A stretch of DNA of 64,000 nucleotides from assembly GCA_016709995.1 (NCBI GenBank), contig JADJLQ010000001.1, positions 406,001 to 470,000 of the forward strand, read 5' to 3'. The position numbers were made by a program, and so were the translations under genes. Positions 54,259 to 63,914 of this stretch are shown one piece after another (positions within the stretch are counted from its first letter, which is position 1; each line of letters opens with the position of its first letter). The notes under the pieces were generated by a model, which saw only the letters and a program-made list of their open reading frames with translations, was not told the origin of the DNA and did no database searches. Source of the stretch: Saprospiraceae bacterium (GTDB taxonomy: Bacteria > Bacteroidota > Bacteroidia > Chitinophagales > Saprospiraceae).

Positions 54259-54828
54259 ATGAACTGGACAGAAGAGATTAACACAGCGGTAGATATACTT
54301 TTGGATGGAGGGGTTATATTATATCCTACGGACACCATTTGGGGACTGGGTAGTGACATATTGCATCAGGAAGCTGTTGAAAAGATTTATAGTTTAAAAA
54401 AAAGAGAGCGCTGGCAGCCCCTCATTTTGTTAGTGTCATCAATAGATATGTTAAAATCTTATGCAATCAATATCCACCCCCGGCTCGAAAACCTGCTCAA
54501 TGTACATGGCCAGCCATTGACGGTCATATACGATCAGGTGATGGGCATACCCAGTTACCTTAGAGCTAAAAATGGATCTGTTGGCATCAGAATCTGTACT
54601 GATCCGTATTGTATACAACTCATTGAGGCTTTAGGCAGGCCTATAACATCTACATCAGCTAATTTATCTGGCCAACCTTTCCCTAAATATTTTGGTGAGG
54701 TGCAATCGGATATTTTACAGCAAGTGGATTTTATATGCACCTATCGTAGGGATTCCAGAGAAGAAAGGTCACCATCTGTCATGGTCCGATGTGATCCCAA
54801 TGGCGAGTTAGATTTTATTCGAGTCTGA
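54259..54828 (+). CDS. threonylcarbamoyl-AMP synthase (YrdC/Sua5 family)
   Basis: Makes threonylcarbamoyl-AMP for the t6A37 modification of ANN-decoding tRNAs. The 189-residue, YrdC-only form has GGVILYPTDTIWGLG, the KR/ERW segment SLKKRERWQPLILLVSS, VGIRICTDPYCIQLI and STSANLSGQPFPK. There is no C-terminal Sua5 domain. Divergent from the PKD paralogues and ending directly against the convergent S41 protease gene. Confidence 0.94.
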   Translation: MNWTEEINTAVDILLDGGVILYPTDTIWGLGSDILHQEAVEKIYSLKKRERWQPLILLVSSIDMLKSYAINIHPRLENLLNVHGQPLTVIYDQVMGIPSYLRAKNGSVGIRICTDPYCIQLIEALGRPITSTSANLSGQPFPKYFGEVQSDILQQVDFICTYRRDSREERSPSVMVRCDPNGELDFIRV

Positions 54829-56310
54829 TTATTTCAAATAGGAGATCGCTGACTGGATCTCAGGCTGCTTCAATAAATGTTGATTCAGCCATTTGGAATA
54901 TTCTTTTCCCGCCAGATACCAGGCTTGAGTGATCTCCTCGGTCAAAAAGGCTTGTTGGGTTTTGTTTAATTTATTGATATTTAGACCAGTAGCCCGAATT
55001 ATTTTATTTTCAACCTCATTGGTGCTTTTGGGATTGAAGGTACCTGATCGTTGATCCAACTTAAGTTTAAATATTTCAGCTGTTATGGTCGGTTTAATTG
55101 ATAGCCAACCAGGTATTGCCAGCGTCGTATCCAAGGCAACTATGATATCCGGAATTATATTTGGAGATCTTGCGATTTTTCGTCCATTCTTAGTCAAATA
55201 CTGCTTTGAAATCATATTTTCAGACCTTGAAAGATCGAGATTCCTGCCAGAAGGTAAATAAAATCTTGCCACAGACAATCTCAGTGCACCCCCATTAGAT
55301 AGCATATATTGTTCCTGCACTAATCCCTTTCCATAGGTTGGTTGGCCTATGATAATTCCCCTGTCCAGATCCTGAATGGCGCCGGCAAATACCTCACTTG
55401 CTGAAGCAGACCTTGCATTGACCAGGATGCAAACTTTTTCCAGGTCAAACAGCTGTCTGCCGTCTGTTTTGTATTCAGCTTTTCGTACCGTTCGTCCCTG
55501 AGTCGCAACTAACAATGTATTTTTTTCTTTAAACAATTGATTGAGTATGCGTGTGCACTCTTCGATGTAACCACCAGCATTGTCTCGAAGATCCAATACC
55601 AGGTCCTTTACTTTATGCTTAGAAATCAAAGTATCGAGAGCTGTGATAAATTCATCATAGGTATGGTCACCAAAGTGTTTGATTTTGATATACCCAATCC
55701 CGGCCTTTAGTATAGCAACAGGGAATACCGTATTTATCTCAGTAGGGTTGGAACGAGGTAAAGTGACAAGGGTGGAATTGTGTTGATCCGGAGCCTTCAA
55801 TTCCAGTTTTAATTGAGGAGATTGCCAGGACTGAAGTATGGAAGCATTTGTCATGGAGTCATTTGCTCTCACGATCAGATCCCCCGGTGCAATCGGCATA
55901 TCCCAGGCCACGCTGCCAGGCACTACCTGATCTATCAACCATGTGTGGTGGTGATTGATTACGCTGATACCAAAAGCTTCTTCGATGGACAGTGCACTGT
56001 CTAATAATTGACGCTGGGCAGAAAGATAAGCTGAAAAAGGGTCCAGTTCGTGCAGCATGGAGCTAATGGCCATTTCGGATACATCATTAATGTTTATTGA
56101 ATCAATATATCTAGCCTGGATAAATCGGGTAGCTTCTTCTAAAAAACCGGAGTTTGGCTTTGACAAGGTAGTAGTGGTCGTTTTGATTTTTGCCTCTGGG
56201 GTAGAAGACTGTTCTATTTTACGGCCTGCCAGGATTCCTATTGTTACCATCAGGGCCAATAAGAGGGGCTGCAGTATTTCATATTTTTTTAGACTATTTT
56301 TATCAGCCAT
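54829..56310 (-). CDS. S41 family C-terminal processing peptidase
   Basis: A 493-residue serine protease with an N-terminal membrane anchor (LLLALMVTIGILAGRKI), a PDZ domain (about 110-175), and the tail-specific protease core GYIKIKHFGDHTYDEF, LVLDLRDNAGGYIEE and NARSASASEVFAGAI (catalytic Ser), with the catalytic Lys in GQPTYGKGLVQ. Likely periplasmic processing of exported proteins. A TAGATTTG box lies 10 bases before the ATG. Confidence 0.92.
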   Translation of the reverse strand: MADKNSLKKYEILQPLLLALMVTIGILAGRKIEQSSTPEAKIKTTTTTLSKPNSGFLEEATRFIQARYIDSININDVSEMAISSMLHELDPFSAYLSAQRQLLDSALSIEEAFGISVINHHHTWLIDQVVPGSVAWDMPIAPGDLIVRANDSMTNASILQSWQSPQLKLELKAPDQHNSTLVTLPRSNPTEINTVFPVAILKAGIGYIKIKHFGDHTYDEFITALDTLISKHKVKDLVLDLRDNAGGYIEECTRILNQLFKEKNTLLVATQGRTVRKAEYKTDGRQLFDLEKVCILVNARSASASEVFAGAIQDLDRGIIIGQPTYGKGLVQEQYMLSNGGALRLSVARFYLPSGRNLDLSRSENMISKQYLTKNGRKIARSPNIIPDIIVALDTTLAIPGWLSIKPTITAEIFKLKLDQRSGTFNPKSTNEVENKIIRATGLNINKLNKTQQAFLTEEITQAWYLAGKEYSKWLNQHLLKQPEIQSAISYLK

Positions 56311-56319
56311 ATTCTAATG

Positions 56320-56327
56320 CAAATCTA
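56320..56327 (-). promoter_or_regulatory. -7 box (TAGATTTG) for the S41 protease gene
   Basis: Exact TAnnTTTG match ending 10 bases before the ATG at 56310. The transcript would be almost leaderless. Confidence 0.4.
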
Positions 56328-56353
56328 TAAATATAAACCCTTAGCTAGACTAC

Positions 56354-56827
56354 ATGACAGAAAAAGCTGAAATTTTAGATGATCTCGACAGGAAAATCTT
56401 GTCCAAATTAATGGCTGACTCCAGCCAGGCATACTCTGATATAGCTAAGGAGCTTTTTGTGTCAGCTGGCACGGTCCATGTACGTATGAAGAAAATGATT
56501 CAGTTAGGGGTAGTAAAAGGAGAATACCTGGAAGTTGATTATCATAAGTTAGGGTATGATGTGACCGCATTTCTTGGCATTTTTTTGGATAAAAGCTCTA
56601 TGTATGATTCAGTGACAGAGCAATTGAATAAAATCCCTGAAGTGGTGGAAGCCCATTATACCACAGGCAATTACAGTATTTTTGTTAAAGTCATCTGCAG
56701 AGATACCAAAGACTTAAAAGAGGTACTCACAGATCGTATCCAGTCTATCCAGGGAGTGCAACGGACAGAGACGCTGATCTCCTTAGCGGAAAGTATAAAC
56801 AGGCATCTGGGCATACCTGATGTTTAA
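56354..56827 (+). CDS. Lrp/AsnC family transcriptional regulator
   Basis: A 157-residue feast/famine regulator. Winged helix-turn-helix near residues 8-60 (LDDLDRKILSKLMADSSQAYSDIAKEL, SAGTVHVRMKKMIQLGVVKG) and the RAM effector domain (TAFLGIFLDKSSM, VVEAHYTTGNYSIFVKV). Binds DNA as an oligomer in response to amino acids in characterised members. The regulated genes here are unknown. It is divergent from the S41 gene and convergent with rpoD. Confidence 0.92.
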   Translation: MTEKAEILDDLDRKILSKLMADSSQAYSDIAKELFVSAGTVHVRMKKMIQLGVVKGEYLEVDYHKLGYDVTAFLGIFLDKSSMYDSVTEQLNKIPEVVEAHYTTGNYSIFVKVICRDTKDLKEVLTDRIQSIQGVQRTETLISLAESINRHLGIPDV

Positions 56828-56843
56828 CGACAAAATCCGAGGT

Positions 56844-57713
56844 TTAGGCTCCCAGGTAATGTTTAAGTAGCTTGCTTCTGGAGGCTGTGCGTAGTTTATT
56901 GATGGCTTTGTCCTTTATCTGCCGAACTCGTTCACGGGTAAGTCCAAATTTTTCGCCAATATCTTCCAATGACATAGGATGCTCGACACCGATACCAAAA
57001 TAAAGCTTGATTACATCAGCCTGACGATCAGTCAAGGTGCCTAGTGAGCGCTCTATTTCGTTTCTAAGCGATTCCCGGTATTCTAAAGAATTATCTGTAG
57101 AGGGTGTACCTATATTCTCCAATACATCCAATAAAGTATTGTCCTCGCCATCTATAAAAGGAGCGTCCATGGATACATGCCGTGCCGCTACTCCAAGGGT
57201 GGTCTCTACCTCCTCGCTTGGGATCTCCAGGATGGCTGCCAGCTCTTCAGGAGAGGGTTCTCGCTCAAATTGTTGTTCAAGTTCAGAAAACGCACGATTA
57301 ATCTTATTTAAAGACCCAACTTTATTTAAAGGAAGTCTGACAATACGAGATTGTTCTGCCAAAGCTTGTAAAATCGACTGACGGATCCACCACACCGCAT
57401 AGGAAATAAATTTAAATCCTCGGGTTTCGTCAAATCGTTGAGCGGCTTTTATGAGGCCAAGATTGCCCTCATTGATAAGGTCGCTGAGTGAAAGACCTTG
57501 ATTTTGGTATTGTTTTGCGACAGAAACCACAAATCTCAAGTTAGCCTTGGTCAGACGCTCTAATGCAGCCTGATCACCCTGCTTGATCAATTTTGCCAGA
57601 GTCACTTCGTCTTCAGGAGTGAGCAAATCTACTTTGCCGATCTCTTGCAAATACTTCTCTAAAGACTGACTTTCTCGATTTGTTATAGATTTTGTTATCT
57701 TTAACTGCCTCAT
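56844..57713 (-). CDS. rpoD: primary RNA polymerase sigma factor
   Basis: Housekeeping sigma of Bacteroidota, 289 residues, lacking region 1.1 and the non-conserved insertion, the usual short form of this phylum. Region 1.2 ([21 protein letters not shown]), region 2 ([37 protein letters not shown] and [19 protein letters not shown]), region 3 and region 4 ([24 protein letters not shown]) are all complete. The TAnnTTTG boxes in this window are what this sigma recognises in related species. A TATCTTTG box is 74 bases upstream of the ATG. Confidence 0.96.
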   Translation of the reverse strand: MRQLKITKSITNRESQSLEKYLQEIGKVDLLTPEDEVTLAKLIKQGDQAALERLTKANLRFVVSVAKQYQNQGLSLSDLINEGNLGLIKAAQRFDETRGFKFISYAVWWIRQSILQALAEQSRIVRLPLNKVGSLNKINRAFSELEQQFEREPSPEELAAILEIPSEEVETTLGVAARHVSMDAPFIDGEDNTLLDVLENIGTPSTDNSLEYRESLRNEIERSLGTLTDRQADVIKLYFGIGVEHPMSLEDIGEKFGLTRERVRQIKDKAINKLRTASRSKLLKHYLGA

Positions 57714-57786
57714 TTAAAACAAATAGTTTATAGTAAATTAAATATACAGAATTAAATATCGTAATCCGAATCTTGGATTAAGAGCA

Positions 57787-57794
57787 CAAAGATA
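57787..57794 (-). promoter_or_regulatory. -7 box (TATCTTTG) for rpoD
   Basis: Exact TAnnTTTG match on the minus strand, 74 bases before the rpoD ATG; no clear -33. Confidence 0.4.
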
Positions 57795-57948
57795 GGGTTT
57801 TCTACAGATTCTCATAAAAGATTAATGAGATTTGATAATAATCTAAAAGTCAATTGTTTATTTTTATTTCAAATATTGTTACAATTGAGTGCACAATTCA
57901 AAAAATTGTTTTTCATTTGCATTTTATCCATTTAATTATTTATCCTAT

Positions 57949-58848
57949 ATGAAAAAAACGGAAACTAAAACGAAATCCTCAAAAGTCCCCAAGACTTCTG
58001 GAGTTTCCGTGAAGAAATCGCCAGCTGTTCAGAGCATTAAAAGTGCCAAATCAGCCCCTTCTGCAAAAAAAGAAGCCATTTCCAAGCCCAAAACGGCTGT
58101 AAAACCTACCACAAAGGTCACTGCTAAACCAGCCCCTATGGCCACTTCCAAACCAGTGGCCCAGGCTAAAAATATCAAACCAGCTGTCATAGCCAAGCCG
58201 GGTGCTGGCCCCACTCCAAGACCGGGGGGGCTGAGTTCTGGCGGTAGAAAGGGTAGGCCCAGAAAGAGAAAACCTGCTCCAGTGGTTGAGTTACCACCAT
58301 CAAAATATCCTTCAGGCAGACCTAAAACCCCGAAATCTAAAGTTGGCCCAGGTGGTGGCAAGGGTCCTGCAAAATTAATACAAGTAGTTCCCAAGCAGAA
58401 GCCTGCTGTCTCCTATGCCCGACCTGTCAATAAGGAAAAAATATTGATGCGGTACGGCAAACCTACCAAACGCGTATTATTCTCTGTGGATTTTTTATTA
58501 AAAGCATCTCCTACCATCGTGTACCAATTCATGACGACTCCTTCTGCTTTGGTCAGATGGTTTTGTGACGCCGTGGATATCACTGGTGAGTACTTTACTT
58601 TTTCATGGAAAGGCAGTACGGAAGTGGCTGAACTGATTGATGATATCGAAGATGAAAGATTGAGATTCACTTGGTTGGATGGCGAAGACGAAGACGAATT
58701 TTTTGAATTCCGATTGACCACTGCCGATATTACAGACGAGACTATTCTGGAAATCTTTGATTTTGCATGGATAGATGAGGTGGAAGAACAAAAACAATTG
58801 TGGCGCACCCAAGTAGACAAACTGCGCAGAGAGACGGGCGATGCTTGA
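57949..58848 (+). CDS. START-like (SRPBCC fold) domain protein with long basic AT-hook-like N-terminal tail
   Basis: Taken from the ATG at 57949 (299 residues) rather than the upstream 57889. The C-terminal 126 residues (174-299) are the START-like domain common in Bacteroidota: RVLFSVDFLLKASPTIVYQFMTTPSALVRWFCD, FTFSWKGSTEVAEL, LRFTWLDGEDEDEFFEF and IFDFAWIDEVEE. The first 160 or so residues are Lys/Ala/Pro-rich like histone H1 tails and contain GRKGRPRKRKP (about 99-109), which resembles an AT-hook core. Relatives I know are usually about 130 residues without such a tail. Nucleoid or nucleic-acid association is an inference. Function unknown. Confidence 0.8.
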   Translation: MKKTETKTKSSKVPKTSGVSVKKSPAVQSIKSAKSAPSAKKEAISKPKTAVKPTTKVTAKPAPMATSKPVAQAKNIKPAVIAKPGAGPTPRPGGLSSGGRKGRPRKRKPAPVVELPPSKYPSGRPKTPKSKVGPGGGKGPAKLIQVVPKQKPAVSYARPVNKEKILMRYGKPTKRVLFSVDFLLKASPTIVYQFMTTPSALVRWFCDAVDITGEYFTFSWKGSTEVAELIDDIEDERLRFTWLDGEDEDEFFEFRLTTADITDETILEIFDFAWIDEVEEQKQLWRTQVDKLRRETGDA

Positions 58849-58853
58849 TGTAA

Positions 58854-60839
58854 TTAAAGTTTGTTTTTATAATACTCTGATACCCAATCCCAAAGCCTGG
58901 AACATTGACTTTTTTGTGCGGGTAAGTCTTCCTCCAGGAGTAACCTTTCTTTGATGAGTTCATCTAGGGCCTGATCTATTTTCTGCAGATAGGTGAGCTT
59001 GTCAGGATACAGAGACCCAATAACTGGCCGCATATCTCTTGTAGTCCTGTTAGCCTTGAAATAAGGTAGTGGTATGAACAGACCTCTGAAATCATCCAGT
59101 TCTCTGGAATTTTTGAGTCCATATCGCTGAGACCACGGAGTATAAGTGGCTATTGGCACCCTTAATTCAATAGATTTGATACCGCCTTGCTCGTTGCCAA
59201 ATTCATCGACTGTTGGAATTCGTGGTTTAAAAGTGGCACCTTTTATTGGGGGTTCTTGGTCAATGATTTTGTCTTTCGCCCACCTGGGACCAAAAAATAA
59301 CCGTGATGGGGTATAAGGACCGATAGGGAGATCCAGGCCTGGTATATATGGGAATTTAAATTTAAATCGCTGGGTGATAGTACCGGAGGCTATCGTAGGG
59401 ATTTGATTATCTAATGGTTCTATTCGATCTAAGAGCCAGGATTTCATTTGCATCATCAGGGCTTTATAGGTAGGATAGGGGTTGAGTGGATTTCCTTTAA
59501 AAAAATCGTATTGGGGGAATACTTTTCTGGCGCTATCAGGCATTGATTCGGCATAATGCTGCATAGAGGATATATGATAATAGCGCTCATTTTTATTTAA
59601 TGGGATATCATGTCCTTGCATATCTATATGGATCAAAGAAGCAGCTCTGCCCCAATATTCATAACCTGAATTGATATACATGATCCTGGTATCTTCAGAA
59701 GGGTATGGATTGATCTTGGCAAATGGAGGAAGATCCGTAGGATAATCAAAACTTGAATATCGATGTGCGTCCCTGGAAGGTTGGGCAAATCGATGATTGA
59801 AACTACCTCTTCCTGCCCCGGCCATATATATAAGCATCGCATCGACTGCACTGCGACCCGATTCATCCCGATTGAATCCTTCGTATATAAAGTGTCTCAA
59901 AAACCTTCCAGTCTGGGAAATACCTTGTGCCAGCGTATATCTGCAAGAAAAAGGGCAGTCCTGATCATATTTGATAAATGAAGCCAAATCTCTCAAGGCA
60001 GTAAATCCCAGGCCGACATTGACCGGGTCCTGGGCCTGATAAGTTAGTTCGTAGATATATCCGGGTTTAAAACCCTCCTTTAGTGTTATGTGGAACGAAT
60101 CTTTAATTGACGCTCCATTTTTCATCACAGAAAAGCTCCATTGACTCCTGGGCACCACTGTTTTATACCCGTCAATCGCATTTCGATAAGTCAACAAATT
60201 CAATGGTGAGTCAAATGCGGCTACCGGATACGGCTTCATAGTCCGATGTCCCAGACTAAGGGTTGATACAGACTGTTCTATCACCCAATCAGTTCTAACA
60301 GGCCCTGTCAAAGGAGAACCATCTTTATTTTTTAATATGGGCACCTCTAATCTCAAAAAATTGTCTTGAGGAGGCACATCCCATTCCCAGCCAAACCATA
60401 CCAATGTATAGCCTTGTTTCAACAGATGCTCATCTCCATAATCTGAAGGCACATTAGGTCGTACCTGACCCGTTAAAGCTCCATTATAATATCTTAATAA
60501 GGCTTTTCCTCCCCGATTGCTGACTTCTATTAAAGCTATGCCATTTCTTTTATCAGGATCTTTTGGTTGAAGTACAATAAATTTTGATTTGGAGATGACC
60601 AGGCCTCGGCGATCTACTGGAGCCAGATCCAAATCACAAACCATTTTGTTTGATGAAAGGTTAGGCTCTATTCCAAAAATCATGACCCCAGTCAAATATT
60701 CATAAGACCCTGCCGGACCGAAGGAATGGCCAGCCATGACACTAGTTTTTTCAAATCCTTCAAGTCCAATGACCCGCGCCTTGAGAGGTGCATTTAATAA
60801 AGCCAAAAAAAGCAAGCAAAAAAAAAGAGGGTTCTTCAT
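58854..60839 (-). CDS. secreted alpha/beta hydrolase domain protein (PF20091-like)
   Basis: A 661-residue exported hydrolase. Signal peptide to LNAPLKA, a beta-rich N-terminal part (GLEGFEKTSVMAGHSFGPAGSYEYLTG, IALIEVSNRGGK), and the catalytic elbow LAQGISQTGRFLRHF, in which Ser of GxSQxG is the likely nucleophile. The C-terminal part carries ADDITIONAL hydrolase-like strands and ends SEYYKNKL. The pattern fits the alpha/beta hydrolase domain family of secreted proteins of unknown substrate (esterase or similar). It follows the type B T9SS gene on the same strand (44 bases), so the two may be cotranscribed. Confidence 0.8.
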   Translation of the reverse strand: MKNPLFFCLLFLALLNAPLKARVIGLEGFEKTSVMAGHSFGPAGSYEYLTGVMIFGIEPNLSSNKMVCDLDLAPVDRRGLVISKSKFIVLQPKDPDKRNGIALIEVSNRGGKALLRYYNGALTGQVRPNVPSDYGDEHLLKQGYTLVWFGWEWDVPPQDNFLRLEVPILKNKDGSPLTGPVRTDWVIEQSVSTLSLGHRTMKPYPVAAFDSPLNLLTYRNAIDGYKTVVPRSQWSFSVMKNGASIKDSFHITLKEGFKPGYIYELTYQAQDPVNVGLGFTALRDLASFIKYDQDCPFSCRYTLAQGISQTGRFLRHFIYEGFNRDESGRSAVDAMLIYMAGAGRGSFNHRFAQPSRDAHRYSSFDYPTDLPPFAKINPYPSEDTRIMYINSGYEYWGRAASLIHIDMQGHDIPLNKNERYYHISSMQHYAESMPDSARKVFPQYDFFKGNPLNPYPTYKALMMQMKSWLLDRIEPLDNQIPTIASGTITQRFKFKFPYIPGLDLPIGPYTPSRLFFGPRWAKDKIIDQEPPIKGATFKPRIPTVDEFGNEQGGIKSIELRVPIATYTPWSQRYGLKNSRELDDFRGLFIPLPYFKANRTTRDMRPVIGSLYPDKLTYLQKIDQALDELIKERLLLEEDLPAQKSQCSRLWDWVSEYYKNKL

Positions 60840-60883
60840 AGGATAAATTTTTCTCTATCCTGGTCCATAGGATGCAGGCAGGA

Positions 60884-63040
60884 TTATCGAAGCAAGGTAA
60901 CTGTACCACTGACTTCCTGAGGCGATCCATCTCCACATATATAGGTCATCCTGTAGAGATACACATCCGAGGCTGCATCACTACCACCGACCTTTCCATC
61001 CCAGCCATTTTCGGGGTCAGAATTATTATACACCAATTGCCCCCAGCGACTGTATATCACTAACTTAGTAATTTGCAAAGCCCCATCTGAATAGAAGAAA
61101 AAATCATTTTTCATGTCACCGTTTGGTGAAAATGCATTGGGTATTTTTTCTCTCAATTCAGCAGGCGAGATGCATGGAATCACTTGAATTGAAATAGTCG
61201 CCGCTATCGGGCACCCATTTACATCCGTTGCATCAAATCGGTATACCACTGTACCAGCCTGATTAGGTTTATCACGCAGTGTAAGAGATTTTTCTCCATT
61301 TCCATTTCCATTGACACTCCATTTTACATCAGTCACATTGCTGCTGATACCTACTGCATTGACGGTGACATTGGTACCTTCATAGACCACCCCGGTCGGG
61401 GTTCGTGTTAAAGAGAGACCACTGGGAGGACATACCACCACCAGAGTGAAATTATAGGACCACATACAACCATTTGCGTCAGTGACCTCCACTACTACAG
61501 GGTGATTTCCTGGTTTTATTTTTTCCAAAGTAGCTATAAGACTATTTCCCGGGACTGTAGTACCATCTATTGACCACTTCACTGCTCGCATCTGATCAGT
61601 ACCCAGCAACGAAACTTTAATTGTACTTCCTGCAATAAATGGAGCGGGTACATCGGCTCCTAACCTAACTGAACTCGGTTTTTGAAAAACATTGGTAGTA
61701 ATCTCGGTAGTTGCATCACAACCATCCTTCTTAGCTTCGACCTTATACATCTGCATACCATTAACCTTGATCTTTGGGTCAGGGCATTTTTCACAGCTTA
61801 TCAAACCATCTTGTTCTGTCCATTTAAAATCTTTATATTCAGAAGAATCTTTATTGAAAACGATCTGTACAGTGGTGCCAGGGCAAACTACAGTATCCAC
61901 AGGTCCTACTGGGATAGAGGGCTCTACTACTTTGATGTAAACACTATCAGTTTGTCGGCAAGCATTGTTTACAGTCGTCCTGAAGTAAGTGGTTGTTTTA
62001 TCAGCCATCAGGATTGCGTTAAAAGTATCGGCTGGAGTCTGAAAACCATTTGAGGGGCTCCACATGGGCTTGATGCTAGGAAATAAATCTTTTGGATGTC
62101 CCTGACTGAAAAAGAATATACTGTCTCCCTGACAGTATTTATCCTTTTTAGGAAATATATTGATTTTGGTATCCCTTAGAGAATCCATCCTCACGAAAAC
62201 AGTATCCGCTGCATGACATGTCCCGCTTGTAACAGAGACGATGTATTGTGCAGATTTAGGGGGGCCTATTTGTAAGTTGGTAGCATTGATTAATTGGCTG
62301 GTACTATCCAATGGACTCCAAACTACTGTGGCATTGGCTGGTGTGACACTGGCTATCAACCTGGAGGTGGCAGGAAAGCAAAGAAATAAGGTGTCTTTAG
62401 TATTGAGTGTGACGCCTATGGGTCGACTTACGACTCGAATAGTATCTTTTTCCGTACAGGCGCCTAAAGTGCCCGTTACTACCAGGTCAGTAGTCCGCAG
62501 CGGGCTTATAATAAAGGTGCCAGGAATTATACCTGGCTTTACCATATCCGGGGCACTCCAGGTCAGGATCGCTTTCTCTGCTGATGTAGTAGAAATAGTG
62601 AATGGCTCATTAGAACAACGGTTAAAACTATCTTGGACACCAAGGATTTTGATGATATGATCTTTAATTGAGATATTCAAGGTATCTGCAGACTGATTTT
62701 GGCCTAAAGCAGTAATGATAATGGTTTCCAGGCCTTCTTCTATACCATCGAAGATGGGCATTAGGTCAAAATCTTTGGAGGAGTCGCCGATAGCAAAAAT
62801 GATCGTTGTTGGAATTGAATGTGTATAATCGACACCTGCAATTGCATTCCCACCAATTTTTACAACAACTGAATAAGGCGATTTAGCGGTACTGTCCAGC
62901 TTGAAGCGTATTCTCGAAAGTGGGCAAAGCTCATTGATTTCGGTGGAATTATCGACCAGGGCGATATCAATTTTTTGAGCATCGAGTAAATGGTTAAGAG
63001 AACAGAAAATAAATAAAAGCACCAGTCTTACAATTCTCAT
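60884..63040 (-). CDS. T9SS type B (gliding-motility C-terminal) surface protein with Calx-beta-like domain
   Basis: A 718-residue exported protein starting at 63040 (MRIVRLVLLFIFCSLNHLLDAQ signal); the ORF from 63100 would include the promoter box at 63064. An early domain has the Calx-beta pattern GGNAIAGVDYTHS, FAIGDSSKDFDL, DGIEEGLETIII. Several immunoglobulin-like repeats follow with paired cysteines (CTEKDTIRVV, CHAADTVFV, CRQTDSVYI), then the sorting domain KIPNAFSPNGDMKNDFFFYSDG, YSRWGQLVYNNSD. A surface or matrix role is inferred. Not obviously a recent paralogue of the PKD trio. Confidence 0.88.
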   Translation of the reverse strand: MRIVRLVLLFIFCSLNHLLDAQKIDIALVDNSTEINELCPLSRIRFKLDSTAKSPYSVVVKIGGNAIAGVDYTHSIPTTIIFAIGDSSKDFDLMPIFDGIEEGLETIIITALGQNQSADTLNISIKDHIIKILGVQDSFNRCSNEPFTISTTSAEKAILTWSAPDMVKPGIIPGTFIISPLRTTDLVVTGTLGACTEKDTIRVVSRPIGVTLNTKDTLFLCFPATSRLIASVTPANATVVWSPLDSTSQLINATNLQIGPPKSAQYIVSVTSGTCHAADTVFVRMDSLRDTKINIFPKKDKYCQGDSIFFFSQGHPKDLFPSIKPMWSPSNGFQTPADTFNAILMADKTTTYFRTTVNNACRQTDSVYIKVVEPSIPVGPVDTVVCPGTTVQIVFNKDSSEYKDFKWTEQDGLISCEKCPDPKIKVNGMQMYKVEAKKDGCDATTEITTNVFQKPSSVRLGADVPAPFIAGSTIKVSLLGTDQMRAVKWSIDGTTVPGNSLIATLEKIKPGNHPVVVEVTDANGCMWSYNFTLVVVCPPSGLSLTRTPTGVVYEGTNVTVNAVGISSNVTDVKWSVNGNGNGEKSLTLRDKPNQAGTVVYRFDATDVNGCPIAATISIQVIPCISPAELREKIPNAFSPNGDMKNDFFFYSDGALQITKLVIYSRWGQLVYNNSDPENGWDGKVGGSDAASDVYLYRMTYICGDGSPQEVSGTVTLLR

Positions 63041-63063
63041 TTTATTGATTTGTGAAAGTTGAC

Positions 63064-63071
63064 CAAAAATA
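63064..63071 (-). promoter_or_regulatory. -7 box (TATTTTTG) for the 60884-63040 gene
   Basis: Exact TAnnTTTG match on the minus strand 23 bases before the ATG at 63040. It lies inside the longer ORF from 63100, favouring the shorter start. Confidence 0.45.
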
Positions 63072-63131
63072 CATAAAATTATAACGAATGACCCTTGCAA
63101 TTACTGCCCTGCAGCCTCAGTTAATTACGTA

Positions 63132-63914
63132 TTATGGTTTTTTAGGAGTGATTTTGACAGATTCATTGACGATTCGGGACAATTCCTGCAGTTGATTGCC
63201 TACCCAGGCCATATCCAGGTCTTGTACTGGTATTGGTATAGAATCATTAATAGGTTTAAAATTGATATAATCCTGTACGATCATACCATTTACCTTCCTC
63301 CTATTGATGGCTTGTCTAAATCTGAGACCAGACTCATCTGGTTCAGTATAGGAGTACCCCATATAATCCAGCGTGTGATTTTTTTTATGAAACCAATACA
63401 CATAGATGTCATCATGAATCATTCTGTCGGATTCATTTTGTTTGAAGGAGATTTTGACTTTTTCGTATGGTTGTTCCATCAAAGTCACTTCCCCCAGATA
63501 TTCTTTGATAACAGCAGGGTCGTTTAAATTATAGGGCAATGCAAAAAAATAGAATATGGCGTTGACCGAATTAGAAAATTTGTCAATGTCCTTTGAGGTT
63601 AAATTTACAACTTTTGAGTTGATCAATCTGCTGAAATTACTGTTGGTGAGTTCATCATGAGTGAGTACACCGTTTTCATCCCAAAATCTTTCATATCTGT
63701 ATTTGCCATTTGTTCTGGTGGATTTATAATACCGGTCTCTGAATTTGAAATCGATTGAGGCATGATCAAATAGTTGCACACCATGGGCTTTGATTGCCTG
63801 ATCCACCAATCGTTGAGCAGGATCAGTTGAACTCGATTCACTGGTACAACCGGCAAGAATGGCAGCCACAGTAATCCATAAATACCAAATAGTTTTGAAA
63901 CGATATTTTATCAT
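63132..63914 (-). CDS. DUF6503 family lipoprotein
   Basis: A 260-residue predicted lipoprotein: transmembrane-like signal with lipobox ILAGC (Cys23), then ASIDFKFRDRYYKSTRTNGKYRYER, FYFFALPYNLNDPAVIKEYLG and YWFHKKNHTLDYMGYSY, the landmarks of DUF6503. Function unknown, periplasmic or outer-membrane. Its ATG overlaps the TGA of the upstream PLP-enzyme gene by four bases (ATGA at 63911-63914), so translation is coupled. Confidence 0.82.
   Translation of the reverse strand: MIKYRFKTIWYLWITVAAILAGCTSESSSTDPAQRLVDQAIKAHGVQLFDHASIDFKFRDRYYKSTRTNGKYRYERFWDENGVLTHDELTNSNFSRLINSKVVNLTSKDIDKFSNSVNAIFYFFALPYNLNDPAVIKEYLGEVTLMEQPYEKVKISFKQNESDRMIHDDIYVYWFHKKNHTLDYMGYSYTEPDESGLRFRQAINRRKVNGMIVQDYINFKPINDSIPIPVQDLDMAWVGNQLQELSRIVNESVKITPKKP

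Noticed and set aside
58029..58394. A 121-codon minus-strand frame over the START-like gene
   Set aside because: It is the complement of the Lys/Ala/Pro-rich tail and a composition artefact.
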